In this document: positions 1-7,463 of the stretch, one piece after another
Layout of the letters: the number at the start of each line of letters is the position of its first letter
How positions within the stretch are numbered: the first letter of the stretch is position 1
The notes under the pieces: model-generated
What the model was told of the DNA's origin: nothing
What the model saw: the letters and a program-made list of their open reading frames with translations, nothing else
The model's database searches: none
Program-made: the position numbers and the translations under genes
Origin: Gordonia sputi NBRC 100414
GTDB taxonomy: Bacteria; Actinomycetota; Actinomycetes; Mycobacteriales; Mycobacteriaceae
Assembly (NCBI RefSeq): GCF_000248055.1
Contig: NZ_BAFC01000004.1
Span: 21,985-85,984 of the forward strand
Length of the DNA stretch: 64,000 bases
Reading direction: 5' to 3'

Positions 1-277
1 GCGACTCCTTGAACGCCTGATGGCTCCACGCGCTGTCGACCGAGATGCCGAGGAGTACGGCGCGGTACTCCTGCAGCAGCGGCAGCGACTGGTTGAACAC
101 GGCGAGTTCGTCACCGCACACCTGACTCCAGTCGGCGGGATAGAAGACGAGGACAACAGGATTGCCCTTGAGTTCTGAGAGGCTCAGCGACTGATCGGGC
201 GTCGCCTTGAGGGTGAAATCGGGCGCGGTGGTACCGGCCTCAAGGATGCTGTCGGGTGCGGTGCTTGTATCGGCCAT
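1..277 (-). CDS. Peroxiredoxin (AhpC/TSA family), 3' part outside window
   Basis: This is the N-terminal 92 codons of a thiol peroxidase that reduces hydroperoxides; the rest lies beyond base 1. The peptide shows the usual fold entry (APDFTL near residue 20) followed by the active-site stretch FYPADWSQVC, placing the peroxidatic Cys at residue 54. The usual PxxxTxxC is PxxxSxxC here, a common conservative variant. ATG at 277 is preceded by CGGAG. Whether a resolving Cys exists cannot be seen. It reads away from the plus-strand side, and no regulator is visible next to it. Confidence 0.85.
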   Translation of the reverse strand, partial: MADTSTAPDSILEAGTTAPDFTLKATPDQSLSLSELKGNPVVLVFYPADWSQVCGDELAVFNQSLPLLQEYRAVLLGISVDSAWSHQAFKES

Positions 278-418
278 ACTCCGATCGTTGCACGCGGGAG
301 GGGGTCACCGCACTGAAAGCCTGGCGACTTCTGCGTACCGACGTCTGCCGGTGGAGATGCGACGCAAACCGCTGTCGCACCTATACGTAACAGTGACTTT
401 CGAGGCGTAGAGCGCCGA

Positions 419-444
419 TCGGGGAGTCCTCAACGACTCCCCGA
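419..444 (-). terminator. Hairpin after the D-aminoacylase gene
   Basis: A perfect 10-bp stem (419-428 with 435-444) and a 6-nt loop lie 22 bp past the stop codon of the amidohydrolase. There is no U-tract, so it would be an I-shaped terminator of the kind common in actinobacteria. The role is inferred from position. Confidence 0.5.
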
Positions 445-446
445 CC

Positions 447-476
447 GCACTCAGTTCGACAGCACTCAGTTCGACC
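447..476. repeat. 15-bp tandem duplication across a stop codon
   Basis: Two adjacent 15-bp units (447-461 and 462-476) read GCACTCAGTTCGAC plus A or C. The second unit contains the stop codon (466-468) of the amidohydrolase, so the copy number affects the 3' end of that gene. Confidence 0.75.
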
Positions 477-2268
477 GGATCAGTTCACGCTCAGCTGTCG
501 TCGGCGGCGCGATTGTCGGCGGCGTGGTGTGCCCGGCCCGCAGGAAGCTTCCCGTGCGCGTCGTGCCCACCGACGACGCGAACTCGCCGTCGGCGAACAC
601 TGTCTGCCCACTCACCATGACGGCTCTGATCGCGTCGTCGTTTCGATTCACCATGCGCGACATCTGGCCGAACTGTTCGATCGGCGCCTCGCCGTACGCC
701 TCGAGCTGCTCGTCGAGGTGTACGGGATCGATCACGACGAGGTCGGCGCGGTCTCCGACACGTAGGTGTCCCGCGTCGATGTCGTAGAAGTCGGCGACCT
801 CACCGGTCAGTCGATGGATCGCGTATTCGGTACTCATGAAAGGCTTTCCGGCCTGCTCGGCGTCGCGAACATGGCGCAGCAGTCGCAGTCCGCTGTTGTA
901 GAAGGCCATGTTGCGCAGGTGCGCGCCCGCGTCGGAGAAGCCCATCTGGACTGTTGGCCAGGTGGCGATCTTCTTGAGCATCTCCGGACGGTGATTCGAG
1001 ATGGTTGTGCGCCAACGAATCTCACGTCCGTGCTCGACGACGAGGTCGAGGAAGGCGTCGACCGGATGGAGTCCGCCGCGATCGAGTCCGACCTGGCCGA
1101 ACGACTTTCCGATCACCGACTCGTCGGGGCACGCGACGATGTCGGCGTCGAAGAAGTCGCGGTGCCACACCCTGATGCCGAACTTCTGCTCGTAATCCTT
1201 GCGGAACCGGCGCCGGTACTCCTCATCTTGGATCAGCGCATCTCGTTCGATGTCGTCACGAAGATGCAATGCTGCTGCGCCGGAACCGAATTCCTCGAAG
1301 ATCACCAGATCGATACCGTCCGCGTAAACCTCGAACGGCACCGGCAGATGCTGCCAGCGGAAGTCGCCGCCCAGCCGGTTGATGAGCGCGGTGGGCCGGT
1401 CCATCAGGATCAGCGCCTTCTCGTTCGACTTCACGTCGGCCGCGGACAGCAGTGACGTCTTGAGCACAGGGCGCCCGAAGCCGATCGACTGCACCATCTG
1501 CGACACCAGATTGAGCGGGTTCTGAATGTCGGGTCCCGACTGCAGCACACGGCCACTGTGCCGCAGCATGCTCTTGAGTCGGCGCAGTTCTTTGGGTTTG
1601 GCGTACGTCGACGGCAGCGTTCGTGACCGACACGTCACACCGTCGAGCTTGTCGAACTTGAGCTGCTGCGACGAGAGTCCGACAAATCCCTCGACGAGTG
1701 CGTCGCCGAGCATCTCCTCCATCCGCGCCTGCTCGGCATGTGTGGGTCGTACATCCGATCGTGTCGCACGATCGAGACCCATCACCGACGTCCGCATGTC
1801 CGAATGTCCAATGAACGCAGCCAGGTTCGCCCCGAGCGGCAGACTCTCCAATCGCTCGACGTACTCCTTCGGCGACGACCAGTCCTTGTGCTCGTCCACC
1901 GCGGCGATGACGTGGTCGCGCGGGATCGCTTCGACGCGCCCGAAGAGGTCGCCCGCCTCCTCGCCGTTGACGTAGATCGTCGACAGCGAGCACGACCCGA
2001 TGAATACCGTTGTCACTCCGTGGCGAAGCGACTCGGTCAGTTCCGGGGTGTCGAGAACCTCGACGTCGTAGTGCGTGTGGATGTCGATCAGTCCCGGCGT
2101 CACCCACGCACCCTCGGCGTCGATGACCTGCGCGCCGTCGGTGTCGAGCGGCTCGGTACTGATCGCGGCCACACGACCGTCGCGAATACCGATGTCGCGG
2201 ATCGCCGAGGGCGCCCCCGTGCCGTCGAACCACCGGCCACCTCGAACGACTGTGTCAAATGTGGACAT
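466..2268 (-). CDS. N-acyl-D-amino-acid deacylase-type amidohydrolase
   Basis: A 600-residue amidohydrolase of the D-aminoacylase/dihydroorotase superfamily, expected to hydrolyse N-acyl-D-amino acids or a related amide in the cytoplasm. It has the N-terminal metal pair (DIHTHYDVE), a Cys in the position of the family's GNCG loop (here GSCSLS), GHSDMR, and the catalytic Asp in GFSDAGAH. It ends with the C-terminal beta-sandwich signature GDRADLVVID. ATG at 2268 is chosen over upstream starts because GGGAG lies 5-9 nt before it and the conserved N-terminus (MSTFDTVVRGG) begins there. It is divergent from an HSL-type esterase with 80 bp between the starts, which suggests a shared control region. 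The GNCG-to-GSCS change leaves substrate open. Confidence 0.85.
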   Translation of the reverse strand: MSTFDTVVRGGRWFDGTGAPSAIRDIGIRDGRVAAISTEPLDTDGAQVIDAEGAWVTPGLIDIHTHYDVEVLDTPELTESLRHGVTTVFIGSCSLSTIYVNGEEAGDLFGRVEAIPRDHVIAAVDEHKDWSSPKEYVERLESLPLGANLAAFIGHSDMRTSVMGLDRATRSDVRPTHAEQARMEEMLGDALVEGFVGLSSQQLKFDKLDGVTCRSRTLPSTYAKPKELRRLKSMLRHSGRVLQSGPDIQNPLNLVSQMVQSIGFGRPVLKTSLLSAADVKSNEKALILMDRPTALINRLGGDFRWQHLPVPFEVYADGIDLVIFEEFGSGAAALHLRDDIERDALIQDEEYRRRFRKDYEQKFGIRVWHRDFFDADIVACPDESVIGKSFGQVGLDRGGLHPVDAFLDLVVEHGREIRWRTTISNHRPEMLKKIATWPTVQMGFSDAGAHLRNMAFYNSGLRLLRHVRDAEQAGKPFMSTEYAIHRLTGEVADFYDIDAGHLRVGDRADLVVIDPVHLDEQLEAYGEAPIEQFGQMSRMVNRNDDAIRAVMVSGQTVFADGEFASSVGTTRTGSFLRAGHTTPPTIAPPTTAERELIRSN

Positions 2269-2320
2269 GACCACTCCCTTCGCCGGGCTCATCGTGGCAC
2301 AGATCACAGTCGATGTAGAC

Positions 2321-2336
2321 ACTTTTCCGAAAATGT
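2321..2336. promoter_or_regulatory. Imperfect 16-bp palindrome in divergent promoter region
   Basis: ACTTTTCCGAAAATGT matches its own reverse complement at 12 of 16 positions (ACnTTTnCGnAAAnGT). It lies 12 bp before the esterase start and 52 bp before the deacylase start. It is a candidate operator for both genes. No regulator gene is adjacent, so the cognate protein is unknown. Confidence 0.35.
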
Positions 2337-2348
2337 ATAGTCCAGTCG

Positions 2349-3236
2349 ATGACGATCGATGACATCGCTCCCGACCTTCGACGCACCGCACGCTGGATTC
2401 CTCGCGGAATCGGATTGCGACACATGCCGCAAGCCGTCCTACGACTCGGCGGCGTGCCGCTGGCACGCCTGCGCGGCGTCCCGACGGTCAGTATCGCGCC
2501 GGGGGTATCGATTCGCCTGCACCGTCCGACCGGAGCACAGAACACCGGCACCGCAATGCTGTGGATCCACGGCGGTGGGTACGTGCTCGGTTCCGCCGGA
2601 CAAGATGACATCTACTGCCGCGACCTCGCCGACGCCACCGGCATCACGGTGGCTGCCGTGAACTACAGGCTCGCACCGCAATTCCCGTATCCCACACCGC
2701 TCGAGGACTGCTATACCGCGCTCGCCTGGCTGGCCGAGCAGCCGTGGGTCGACAGCAATCGCATCGCGATAGGGGGTGCCAGCGCGGGCGGCGGCCTCAC
2801 CGCGGCGCTCGCACTACTAGCGCGCGACCGTGGCGATATCCCGCTTGCCGCACAGGCTCTCGTGTACCCGATGCTCGACGACCGGACCGCCGCGACGCCA
2901 ACGGGACGTCGATACGTGCTCTGGTCCGAGAGTGACAATAAGCGGGGGTGGGATCTGTACCTCGGCGCTGCGGACAGGCAGCGGGCCGTACCCGCACGCC
3001 GCGCTGACCTCGACGGTCTCCCGCCCACCTGGCTCGGCGTCGGAACCTGCGACCTGTTCCACGACGAGACACTCGACTACGCGCGACGACTCCGTGAGGC
3101 AGGCGTCGACTGCGAGGTTGAGGTCGCCGACGGCGCCTTCCACGCATTCGATCAGCTTGTGCCGAAAGCACCCACGACGCAACGATTCAACGAGTCACTG
3201 CGCTCGTTCCTGCGTAGGAAGCTCGCGTCCGTGTGA
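2349..3236 (+). CDS. Alpha/beta hydrolase (hormone-sensitive-lipase type esterase)
   Basis: A 295-residue esterase of the HSL/LipN-LipH group, acting on short acyl esters. The oxyanion motif HGGG is at residues 74-77, the nucleophile is Ser145 in GGASAGGG (family GDSAGG), and the acid and base are Asp235 (GTCDLFHDE) and His265 (DGAFHAFD), so the triad is complete. ATG at 2349 follows a divergent region shared with the amidohydrolase. The gene ends 2 bp from the convergent fabG3. Function beyond esterase is not predictable; mycobacterial relatives work on lipid or steroid esters. Confidence 0.88.
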   Translation: MTIDDIAPDLRRTARWIPRGIGLRHMPQAVLRLGGVPLARLRGVPTVSIAPGVSIRLHRPTGAQNTGTAMLWIHGGGYVLGSAGQDDIYCRDLADATGITVAAVNYRLAPQFPYPTPLEDCYTALAWLAEQPWVDSNRIAIGGASAGGGLTAALALLARDRGDIPLAAQALVYPMLDDRTAATPTGRRYVLWSESDNKRGWDLYLGAADRQRAVPARRADLDGLPPTWLGVGTCDLFHDETLDYARRLREAGVDCEVEVADGAFHAFDQLVPKAPTTQRFNESLRSFLRRKLASV

Positions 3237-3238
3237 GG

Positions 3239-4012
3239 TCAGCCGTCAACCCCCGAAGCGTCGACGACCCCGAAGTCCTTGTGCGCCAATCCCGCAACCA
3301 CACCACCGTCGACGACGAACTCCGCCCCCGTGGAGTAGCTCGACTCGTCGGAGGCAAGGTAGACAACAAGTTTCGACACCTCGGACGGTTCGGCTGCCCT
3401 GCCGAGTGCGGTCTGGAAGATGTCGTCGGGCACCCACTCCGTCATCGGCGTCTTGATCAAGCCCGGGTGCACCGAGTTGACCCGAATGCCGCTTGGCCCC
3501 AACTCCAGCGCAGCCGACTTGGTGAGTCCACGCACACCGAACTTCGACGCCGTGTAGCCGTGAGTGGCAATCGTCCCCGCCAAACCCTCGATCGACGAGA
3601 TGTTGACGATCGAACCGCGACCGGCCTCCTTCATCTGCGGCACAACAGATTTGATGCCGAGAAACACCCCCGTGAGGTTCACGTCGAGAATCGTGCGCCA
3701 GTCGTCGAGCGAATAGTCCTCGAACAGGCCGAAGTTCACGATCCCGGCGTTGTTCACCAAGACATCCAGGCGCCCGAAAGTCTCGACCGTGAGCGCGACA
3801 GCGGCGTCCCAGTCATCGGGCTCTGTGACGTCGAGATGGACGTAGCGCACCCCGTCGCCCAGTTCATCCGCGAGTGCCTTGCCCTCGTCGTCGAGGATGT
3901 CACCGGCGACCACGCGCGCGCCCTCCGCGATCATCTCGCGCACGTGCGCGGCACCCATGCCCCGCGCGCCGCCACTCACCAATGCAACCTTGCCCGCCAG
4001 CCGCTCGCTCAT
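3239..4012 (-). CDS. fabG3: Short-chain dehydrogenase, FabG3 / 3alpha(20beta)-hydroxysteroid dehydrogenase type
   Basis: A 257-residue NAD(P)(H)-dependent SDR. It matches remembered M. tuberculosis FabG3 (Rv2002) very closely through most of its length, including SGGARGMGA, VLVNNAGI and the C-terminal SYSTGAEFVVDGG. Visible motifs are the cofactor glycine loop (residues 13-19), NNAG, and catalytic Ser140, Tyr153 and Lys157, at the same residue numbers as in Rv2002. The preferred start is ATG 4012, which has GGGGAG 5-10 nt upstream. The family reduces 3- or 20-oxosteroids; 3-oxoacyl activity is an alternative. It is convergent with the esterase and has no operon partner. Confidence 0.88.
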   Translation of the reverse strand: MSERLAGKVALVSGGARGMGAAHVREMIAEGARVVAGDILDDEGKALADELGDGVRYVHLDVTEPDDWDAAVALTVETFGRLDVLVNNAGIVNFGLFEDYSLDDWRTILDVNLTGVFLGIKSVVPQMKEAGRGSIVNISSIEGLAGTIATHGYTASKFGVRGLTKSAALELGPSGIRVNSVHPGLIKTPMTEWVPDDIFQTALGRAAEPSEVSKLVVYLASDESSYSTGAEFVVDGGVVAGLAHKDFGVVDASGVDG

Positions 4013-4323
4013 CGTCTCCCCTTCCAGACTCCGTCTCGGCAGACCATACGCCCGTCGCTTCGTTGTATGGCGTAGATTTCTCCGATCGCGCAGATTCGGG
4101 GCCTGCGGGGTCGAGATGTCCGCAGAACGGCTGGCAGACCGACTCACAACGTAGGATGACACCGCGCCTTGAGTGCCACTGCTTGCGGTTTCCGCCCGTT
4201 TGTTGAGTGTGTCGTGCATACCTCATGAGACCAGTTGCGGACACGCATGCAAACGAATCGAACTCTTCGGATCAACTAGTTCCGAGGATCGTTTATGGCT
4301 GTATTCTGTTCTTTCTCTTGGTG
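4013..4323. other. 311 bp without a recognisable gene
   Basis: This stretch separates the fabG3 start from the end of the HTH gene. It becomes noticeably A+T-richer between about 4200 and 4340 than the flanking genes. No tRNA fold, insertion-sequence end or convincing ORF was seen. The fabG3 promoter should lie here. Confidence 0.5.
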
Positions 4324-4809
4324 TTACTGCATCTCATGTATTTCTGCGCCCTCTATCTCTTCCAGGATGTCGGCGATCTCACGGCGACTCCTCCGTGTGG
4401 CTTTTGCAAGCTCTACGACGGTCTTCGAGTCCAAGGCTCGACGGGTCCGCGCACGCTGGTTCACCTCGATAAACGCACGAATCACCCGATCGACGGTTTC
4501 GCGCTGGCGGAGGGCGAGTATCTCGGTCCCGGCCGGCGGCGTATAGGGCCCTGGACCTTCGCGCCACTCCGACTTCGCCCACTCCGCGACTTTCGCAGGG
4601 TCCGTTCTGAGCGCCTTCGCGATCCTCCCTAGGTACTCCGGCCGGGCGCCACGCGTGTTAGTCCCGTGAATGATGCGAGAAACAGTCGACGGATGGATGT
4701 CGACCGCCAACGCCAGCTGGCGCAACGAAGGGTCGCCGTGTGGACCAGTGAATCCAGCATTGAGCAACGCTGAATACCAGGGCTCGGGGACCATAGTTCC
4801 GTTAGTCAT
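4324..4809 (-). CDS. Helix-turn-helix (XRE-like) DNA-binding protein
   Basis: A 161-residue protein with an N-terminal lambda-repressor-type HTH (SLRQLALAVDIHPSTVSRII, about residues 30-50). This is followed by an RTDPAKVAEWAK helix and a charged C-terminal half containing a second HTH-like stretch (TVVELAKATRRSRREIADIL). The combination resembles regulators found in actinobacterial phages and integrated elements. ATG at 4809 is assumed; GTG at 4815 is in frame, and neither has a strong ribosome site. No integrase, excisionase or other phage gene flanks it. It reads toward fabG3 and away from the DUF2316 gene. Confidence 0.65.
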   Translation of the reverse strand: MTNGTMVPEPWYSALLNAGFTGPHGDPSLRQLALAVDIHPSTVSRIIHGTNTRGARPEYLGRIAKALRTDPAKVAEWAKSEWREGPGPYTPPAGTEILALRQRETVDRVIRAFIEVNQRARTRRALDSKTVVELAKATRRSRREIADILEEIEGAEIHEMQ

Positions 4810-4903
4810 TCGCACATTATCTATGTGCCGCCCAGACCGCCGACACAGGGGATAACATGTCGGTCACAAGACGCGCAACGGCGCCCAGGAGGGTTGGCGA
4901 ACC

Positions 4904-5206
4904 ATGTCTCTGAACGAACACCAGCGCCGCGTCACCAGCGCGGAGCTGCGCGCGAATCTCGACCTCGCCGACCTCGATACCGCAACGCTCGCAGCAGAAC
5001 TCGGCTTGTCGACGGCTGCAGTCGAGGACGCGCTCGACATCGGACCGGCGACCGATCCAGCACTCGTGTGGCGCCTGCGCGATCACCTCGAATCCGCGGC
5101 CCGTGCGGCGGGCGCTGCGCCGCACGAGTACACCTACCTTCCCGAGCGGATGAGATCGGCCGCGCAGGTCTGGTTCGGCGTCGGAGATCACCGCTTCTCG
5201 GACTGA
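4904..5206 (+). CDS. DUF2316 family protein
   Basis: A 100-residue soluble protein of the DUF2316 family, recognised by the SLNEHQRRVTSAELRANL opening and the VWRLRDHLE core. It contains an HTH-like segment (TLAAELGLSTAAVEDAL), so a DNA-binding or regulatory role is possible but unproven. The start at 4904 is supported by AGGAGG about 12 nt upstream. It has its own promoter region opposite the HTH gene and is followed by the DUF2231 gene on the same strand after 71 bp. Confidence 0.8.
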   Translation: MSLNEHQRRVTSAELRANLDLADLDTATLAAELGLSTAAVEDALDIGPATDPALVWRLRDHLESAARAAGAAPHEYTYLPERMRSAAQVWFGVGDHRFSD

Positions 5207-5277
5207 GTCGCTCCACGCGATGGGCTTGCCGACGCATTCTCAGCGCTCCTTCAGCGACCGACGGTCACACTCGTGCG

Positions 5278-5751
5278 ATGGACACGATCGCAGGACTGCC
5301 CGCGCACCCCCTCCTTGTTCACCTTGCCGTGGTGGCGATTCCCCTGACGGCCGTTCTGGCGATCCTGGCAAGCCTCTGGCCGGCAGCGCGCCGACGGCTC
5401 GGCTGGTTCACGTCGGCGGTCGCGGTTGTCGCAATGGCCATTACTCCGCTCACCACTTCCGCGGGTGAGGCATTGGAGAAGCAGGTGCCGCGTTCAGAAA
5501 CACTGCACCGACATACCGAGCTCGGCGGCCAGATGCTCTATTGGGTCGCAGCGCTTTTCGTACTGGTCGTGCTCTCCTGGGCGATGTACGACGACACCAT
5601 CGCACGACGTGTGCCCGCTGCGGCCTCGGTACGCACTCATCGTTGGCTGCGAGTCGGGCTCGCGGTGGCGACTATCGTTGTGGCGCTTGGCGCTCTGGTG
5701 ATGGTCGTCCGCGTCGGCGATTCCGGGGCGCGGTCTGTGTGGCTGGGCTGA
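5278..5751 (+). CDS. DUF2231 integral membrane protein
   Basis: A 157-residue membrane protein with four predicted hydrophobic segments and the family's N-terminal GLPAHPLLVHLAVVAIPLTA. The pattern of histidines near membrane edges (HPLLVH, HRHTELGG) is typical of DUF2231, a family often found near haem- or redox-related functions; its role is unknown. ATG 5278 is taken because the conserved N-terminus begins there, and longer frames run into the DUF2316 gene. The gene ends just before an 18-bp tandem repeat and is convergent with glutathione peroxidase. Confidence 0.8.
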   Translation: MDTIAGLPAHPLLVHLAVVAIPLTAVLAILASLWPAARRRLGWFTSAVAVVAMAITPLTTSAGEALEKQVPRSETLHRHTELGGQMLYWVAALFVLVVLSWAMYDDTIARRVPAAASVRTHRWLRVGLAVATIVVALGALVMVVRVGDSGARSVWLG

Positions 5752-5753
5752 CG

Positions 5754-5802
5754 ACGGTCACACGGCACACAACGGCCACACGGCAGACAACGGCCACACG
5801 GC
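5754..5802. repeat. 18-bp tandem repeat, 2.7 copies
   Basis: Units at 5754-5771, 5772-5789 and a partial 5790-5802 share ACGG(T/C)CACACGGC. The array starts 2 bp past the DUF2231 stop codon and fills most of the gap before the convergent glutathione peroxidase. Confidence 0.85.
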
Positions 5803-5813
5803 GATTCCCGTTC

Positions 5814-6290
5814 TCAGATCACCTTGTCGATGTCTCCGGTCAGCTTCTCGGGCTTCACGGTCGGTGCGAAGCGGTCGACGACCTGGCCGTCGCGGTTCAC
5901 GAGGAACTTGGTGAAGTTCCACTTGATGCGATTGCCGAGCACGCCCGACTTCTGCTCGCGTAGCCACGCGAAGAGCGGATGCGCGTCGGAGCCGTTGACG
6001 TCGACCTTCGCGAACATCGGGAAGCTGACGTCGTAGGTGAGCGAGCAGAAGTTCTTGATCTCCGCCTCGTCGCCCGGCTCCTGGTGAGCGAACTGATCAC
6101 AGGGGAACCCGAGTACGACGAGTCCGCTCTCGGCGTAGGTTTTGCTGAGCTCTTCGAGTCCCTTGTACTGCGGGGTGAAACCACACTTCGACGCCGTGTT
6201 GACGATCAGCAGGGGCCGCCCCCGAAAATCGTCGAGGTCGACGGTGTTGCCGTCGATGTCCGTTGCCGTGAAATCGTAGGCACTGGTCAT
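5814..6290 (-). CDS. Glutathione peroxidase-family thiol peroxidase
   Basis: A 158-residue peroxidase of the GPx fold, in which Cys rather than selenocysteine is the peroxidatic residue (Cys36 in NTASKCGFTPQY). The partner Gln66 (FPCDQF), the Trp in KWNFTKFL, and a second Cys64 that could resolve the sulfenate are all visible. Bacterial Cys-GPx proteins usually use thioredoxin; mycolata lack glutathione, so that is expected here. It is full length for the family. Together with the peroxiredoxin at the window start it adds peroxide defence, but the two are not in one operon. Confidence 0.92.
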   Translation of the reverse strand: MTSAYDFTATDIDGNTVDLDDFRGRPLLIVNTASKCGFTPQYKGLEELSKTYAESGLVVLGFPCDQFAHQEPGDEAEIKNFCSLTYDVSFPMFAKVDVNGSDAHPLFAWLREQKSGVLGNRIKWNFTKFLVNRDGQVVDRFAPTVKPEKLTGDIDKVI

Positions 6291-6358
6291 GGGCTTACCT
6301 CCGCGTCGATCCGATCAGCTTCTCCGCAGCCTATCCGACGAACGAATAGCCTCGAAGC

Positions 6359-7402
6359 GTGCGCACCTCAGATGACTTCCGCAGGGCTTGGCACACCGTC
6401 CGCACCTCGCGGTTCGCGCCCGCGCTGGTGATCGTGGTGATCCTGGGTATCGCCGCGGCGTTGTTCGTCGGCTCCTACACCTACTCGACGGCCAACCCGA
6501 AACCCGAACGCGTGCCGATCGCGGTCGTCGGCACCCTGCCGCCACCACAGTCGGCCGACGTCGAGGCACGGCTCGCACATGAACTCGGAAGCTCCGTCGA
6601 CGTACGGCATCTGTCGACTCACGCCGAGGCCATGGAACAGCTGCAGAACCAACAGGTCTTCGCGGTCGTCGACATCGACACCACGGCACGCACCATCGAC
6701 GTCGACCTGTCGAGTGCATCCGGCGCGACGGTCGCCCAACTCCTCGAACAGAGCATGCCGCGTGCCGCCGCCGGGACCGGGTACCGCGTGAGCATCCGCG
6801 ACGTCAACCCGCTGCAACCGCGAGATCCGCACGGGCTCACCATCTTCTACATGATGCTCGCCGCGGTCATCATCGGATTCGTCGGCGCGATCCAGCTCGG
6901 CGTGCACGCCAACAAGTTGCGGCCTTGGGAGAGAATCGGATTCACCGCGTTGTACTCGCTACTGGGTGGCTTCACGATCTGCGCCATGATCGACTGGATC
7001 ATCGGTGCGCTGACGCTGCCGGTGCTCGAGGTATGGCTCATCCTCGCCCTGACAATGTTCACCTGCGGCATGATCTTCACGATGTTCAGCGCGATGTTCG
7101 GACGCTGGGCAATTCTGCCGACGTGGGCGGTCATGGTACTGCTGGGCAATCCCTCATCGGGAGGCTCCGTCGCGTGGCCGCTGCTACCCAGGGTGATCGC
7201 GACCATCGGCGGCTGGCTGCCACCCGGCGCGTCGGTCAACGCACTGCACACCGCGGTGTATTTCCGTGGGCATCAACATGTCTGGCCGTTTCTGGTGCTC
7301 ACCGTGTGGTCCGCGGTGAGTATCGCCGTCTACCTGTTCGAGCGACGCGTTCGGGGCCGCAAGACCCCGAACGCACCGGCCGCCGACATCGGCGCCGCCT
7401 GA
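6359..7402 (+). CDS. ABC-2/DUF3533-like multi-pass membrane protein
   Basis: A 347-residue membrane protein. One N-terminal helix (about residues 20-42) is followed by a roughly 125-residue extracytoplasmic domain and then a block of about six helices to residue 330. This is the layout of ABC-2 permease-like and DUF3533/YhgE-type proteins. A GTG start at 6359 is used because no upstream in-frame start fits. No ATPase gene is adjacent, so if it is a transporter component it works alone or with a distant partner. The gene ends at a 17-bp tandem repeat shared with the end of the embB-like gene. Confidence 0.6.
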   Translation: MRTSDDFRRAWHTVRTSRFAPALVIVVILGIAAALFVGSYTYSTANPKPERVPIAVVGTLPPPQSADVEARLAHELGSSVDVRHLSTHAEAMEQLQNQQVFAVVDIDTTARTIDVDLSSASGATVAQLLEQSMPRAAAGTGYRVSIRDVNPLQPRDPHGLTIFYMMLAAVIIGFVGAIQLGVHANKLRPWERIGFTALYSLLGGFTICAMIDWIIGALTLPVLEVWLILALTMFTCGMIFTMFSAMFGRWAILPTWAVMVLLGNPSSGGSVAWPLLPRVIATIGGWLPPGASVNALHTAVYFRGHQHVWPFLVLTVWSAVSIAVYLFERRVRGRKTPNAPAADIGAA

Positions 7403-7412
7403 TCTCGCGACA

Positions 7413-7463
7413 GGCCCCAGAAACCGATGGGCCTCAGAAACCGACGGGCCTCAGAAGCCCACG
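7413..7463. repeat. 17-bp tandem repeat, 3 copies, across the embB-like stop
   Basis: Units at 7413-7429, 7430-7446 and 7447-7463 share GGCC(C/T)CAGAA. The last unit contains the final codons and the stop (7451-7453) of the embB-like gene, so the repeat was copied from, or invades, its 3' end. Confidence 0.85.

Noticed and set aside
4207..4632. Plus-strand frame over the HTH gene and its upstream region
   Set aside because: It runs antisense to a recognisable HTH domain and has no ribosome site or known motif.
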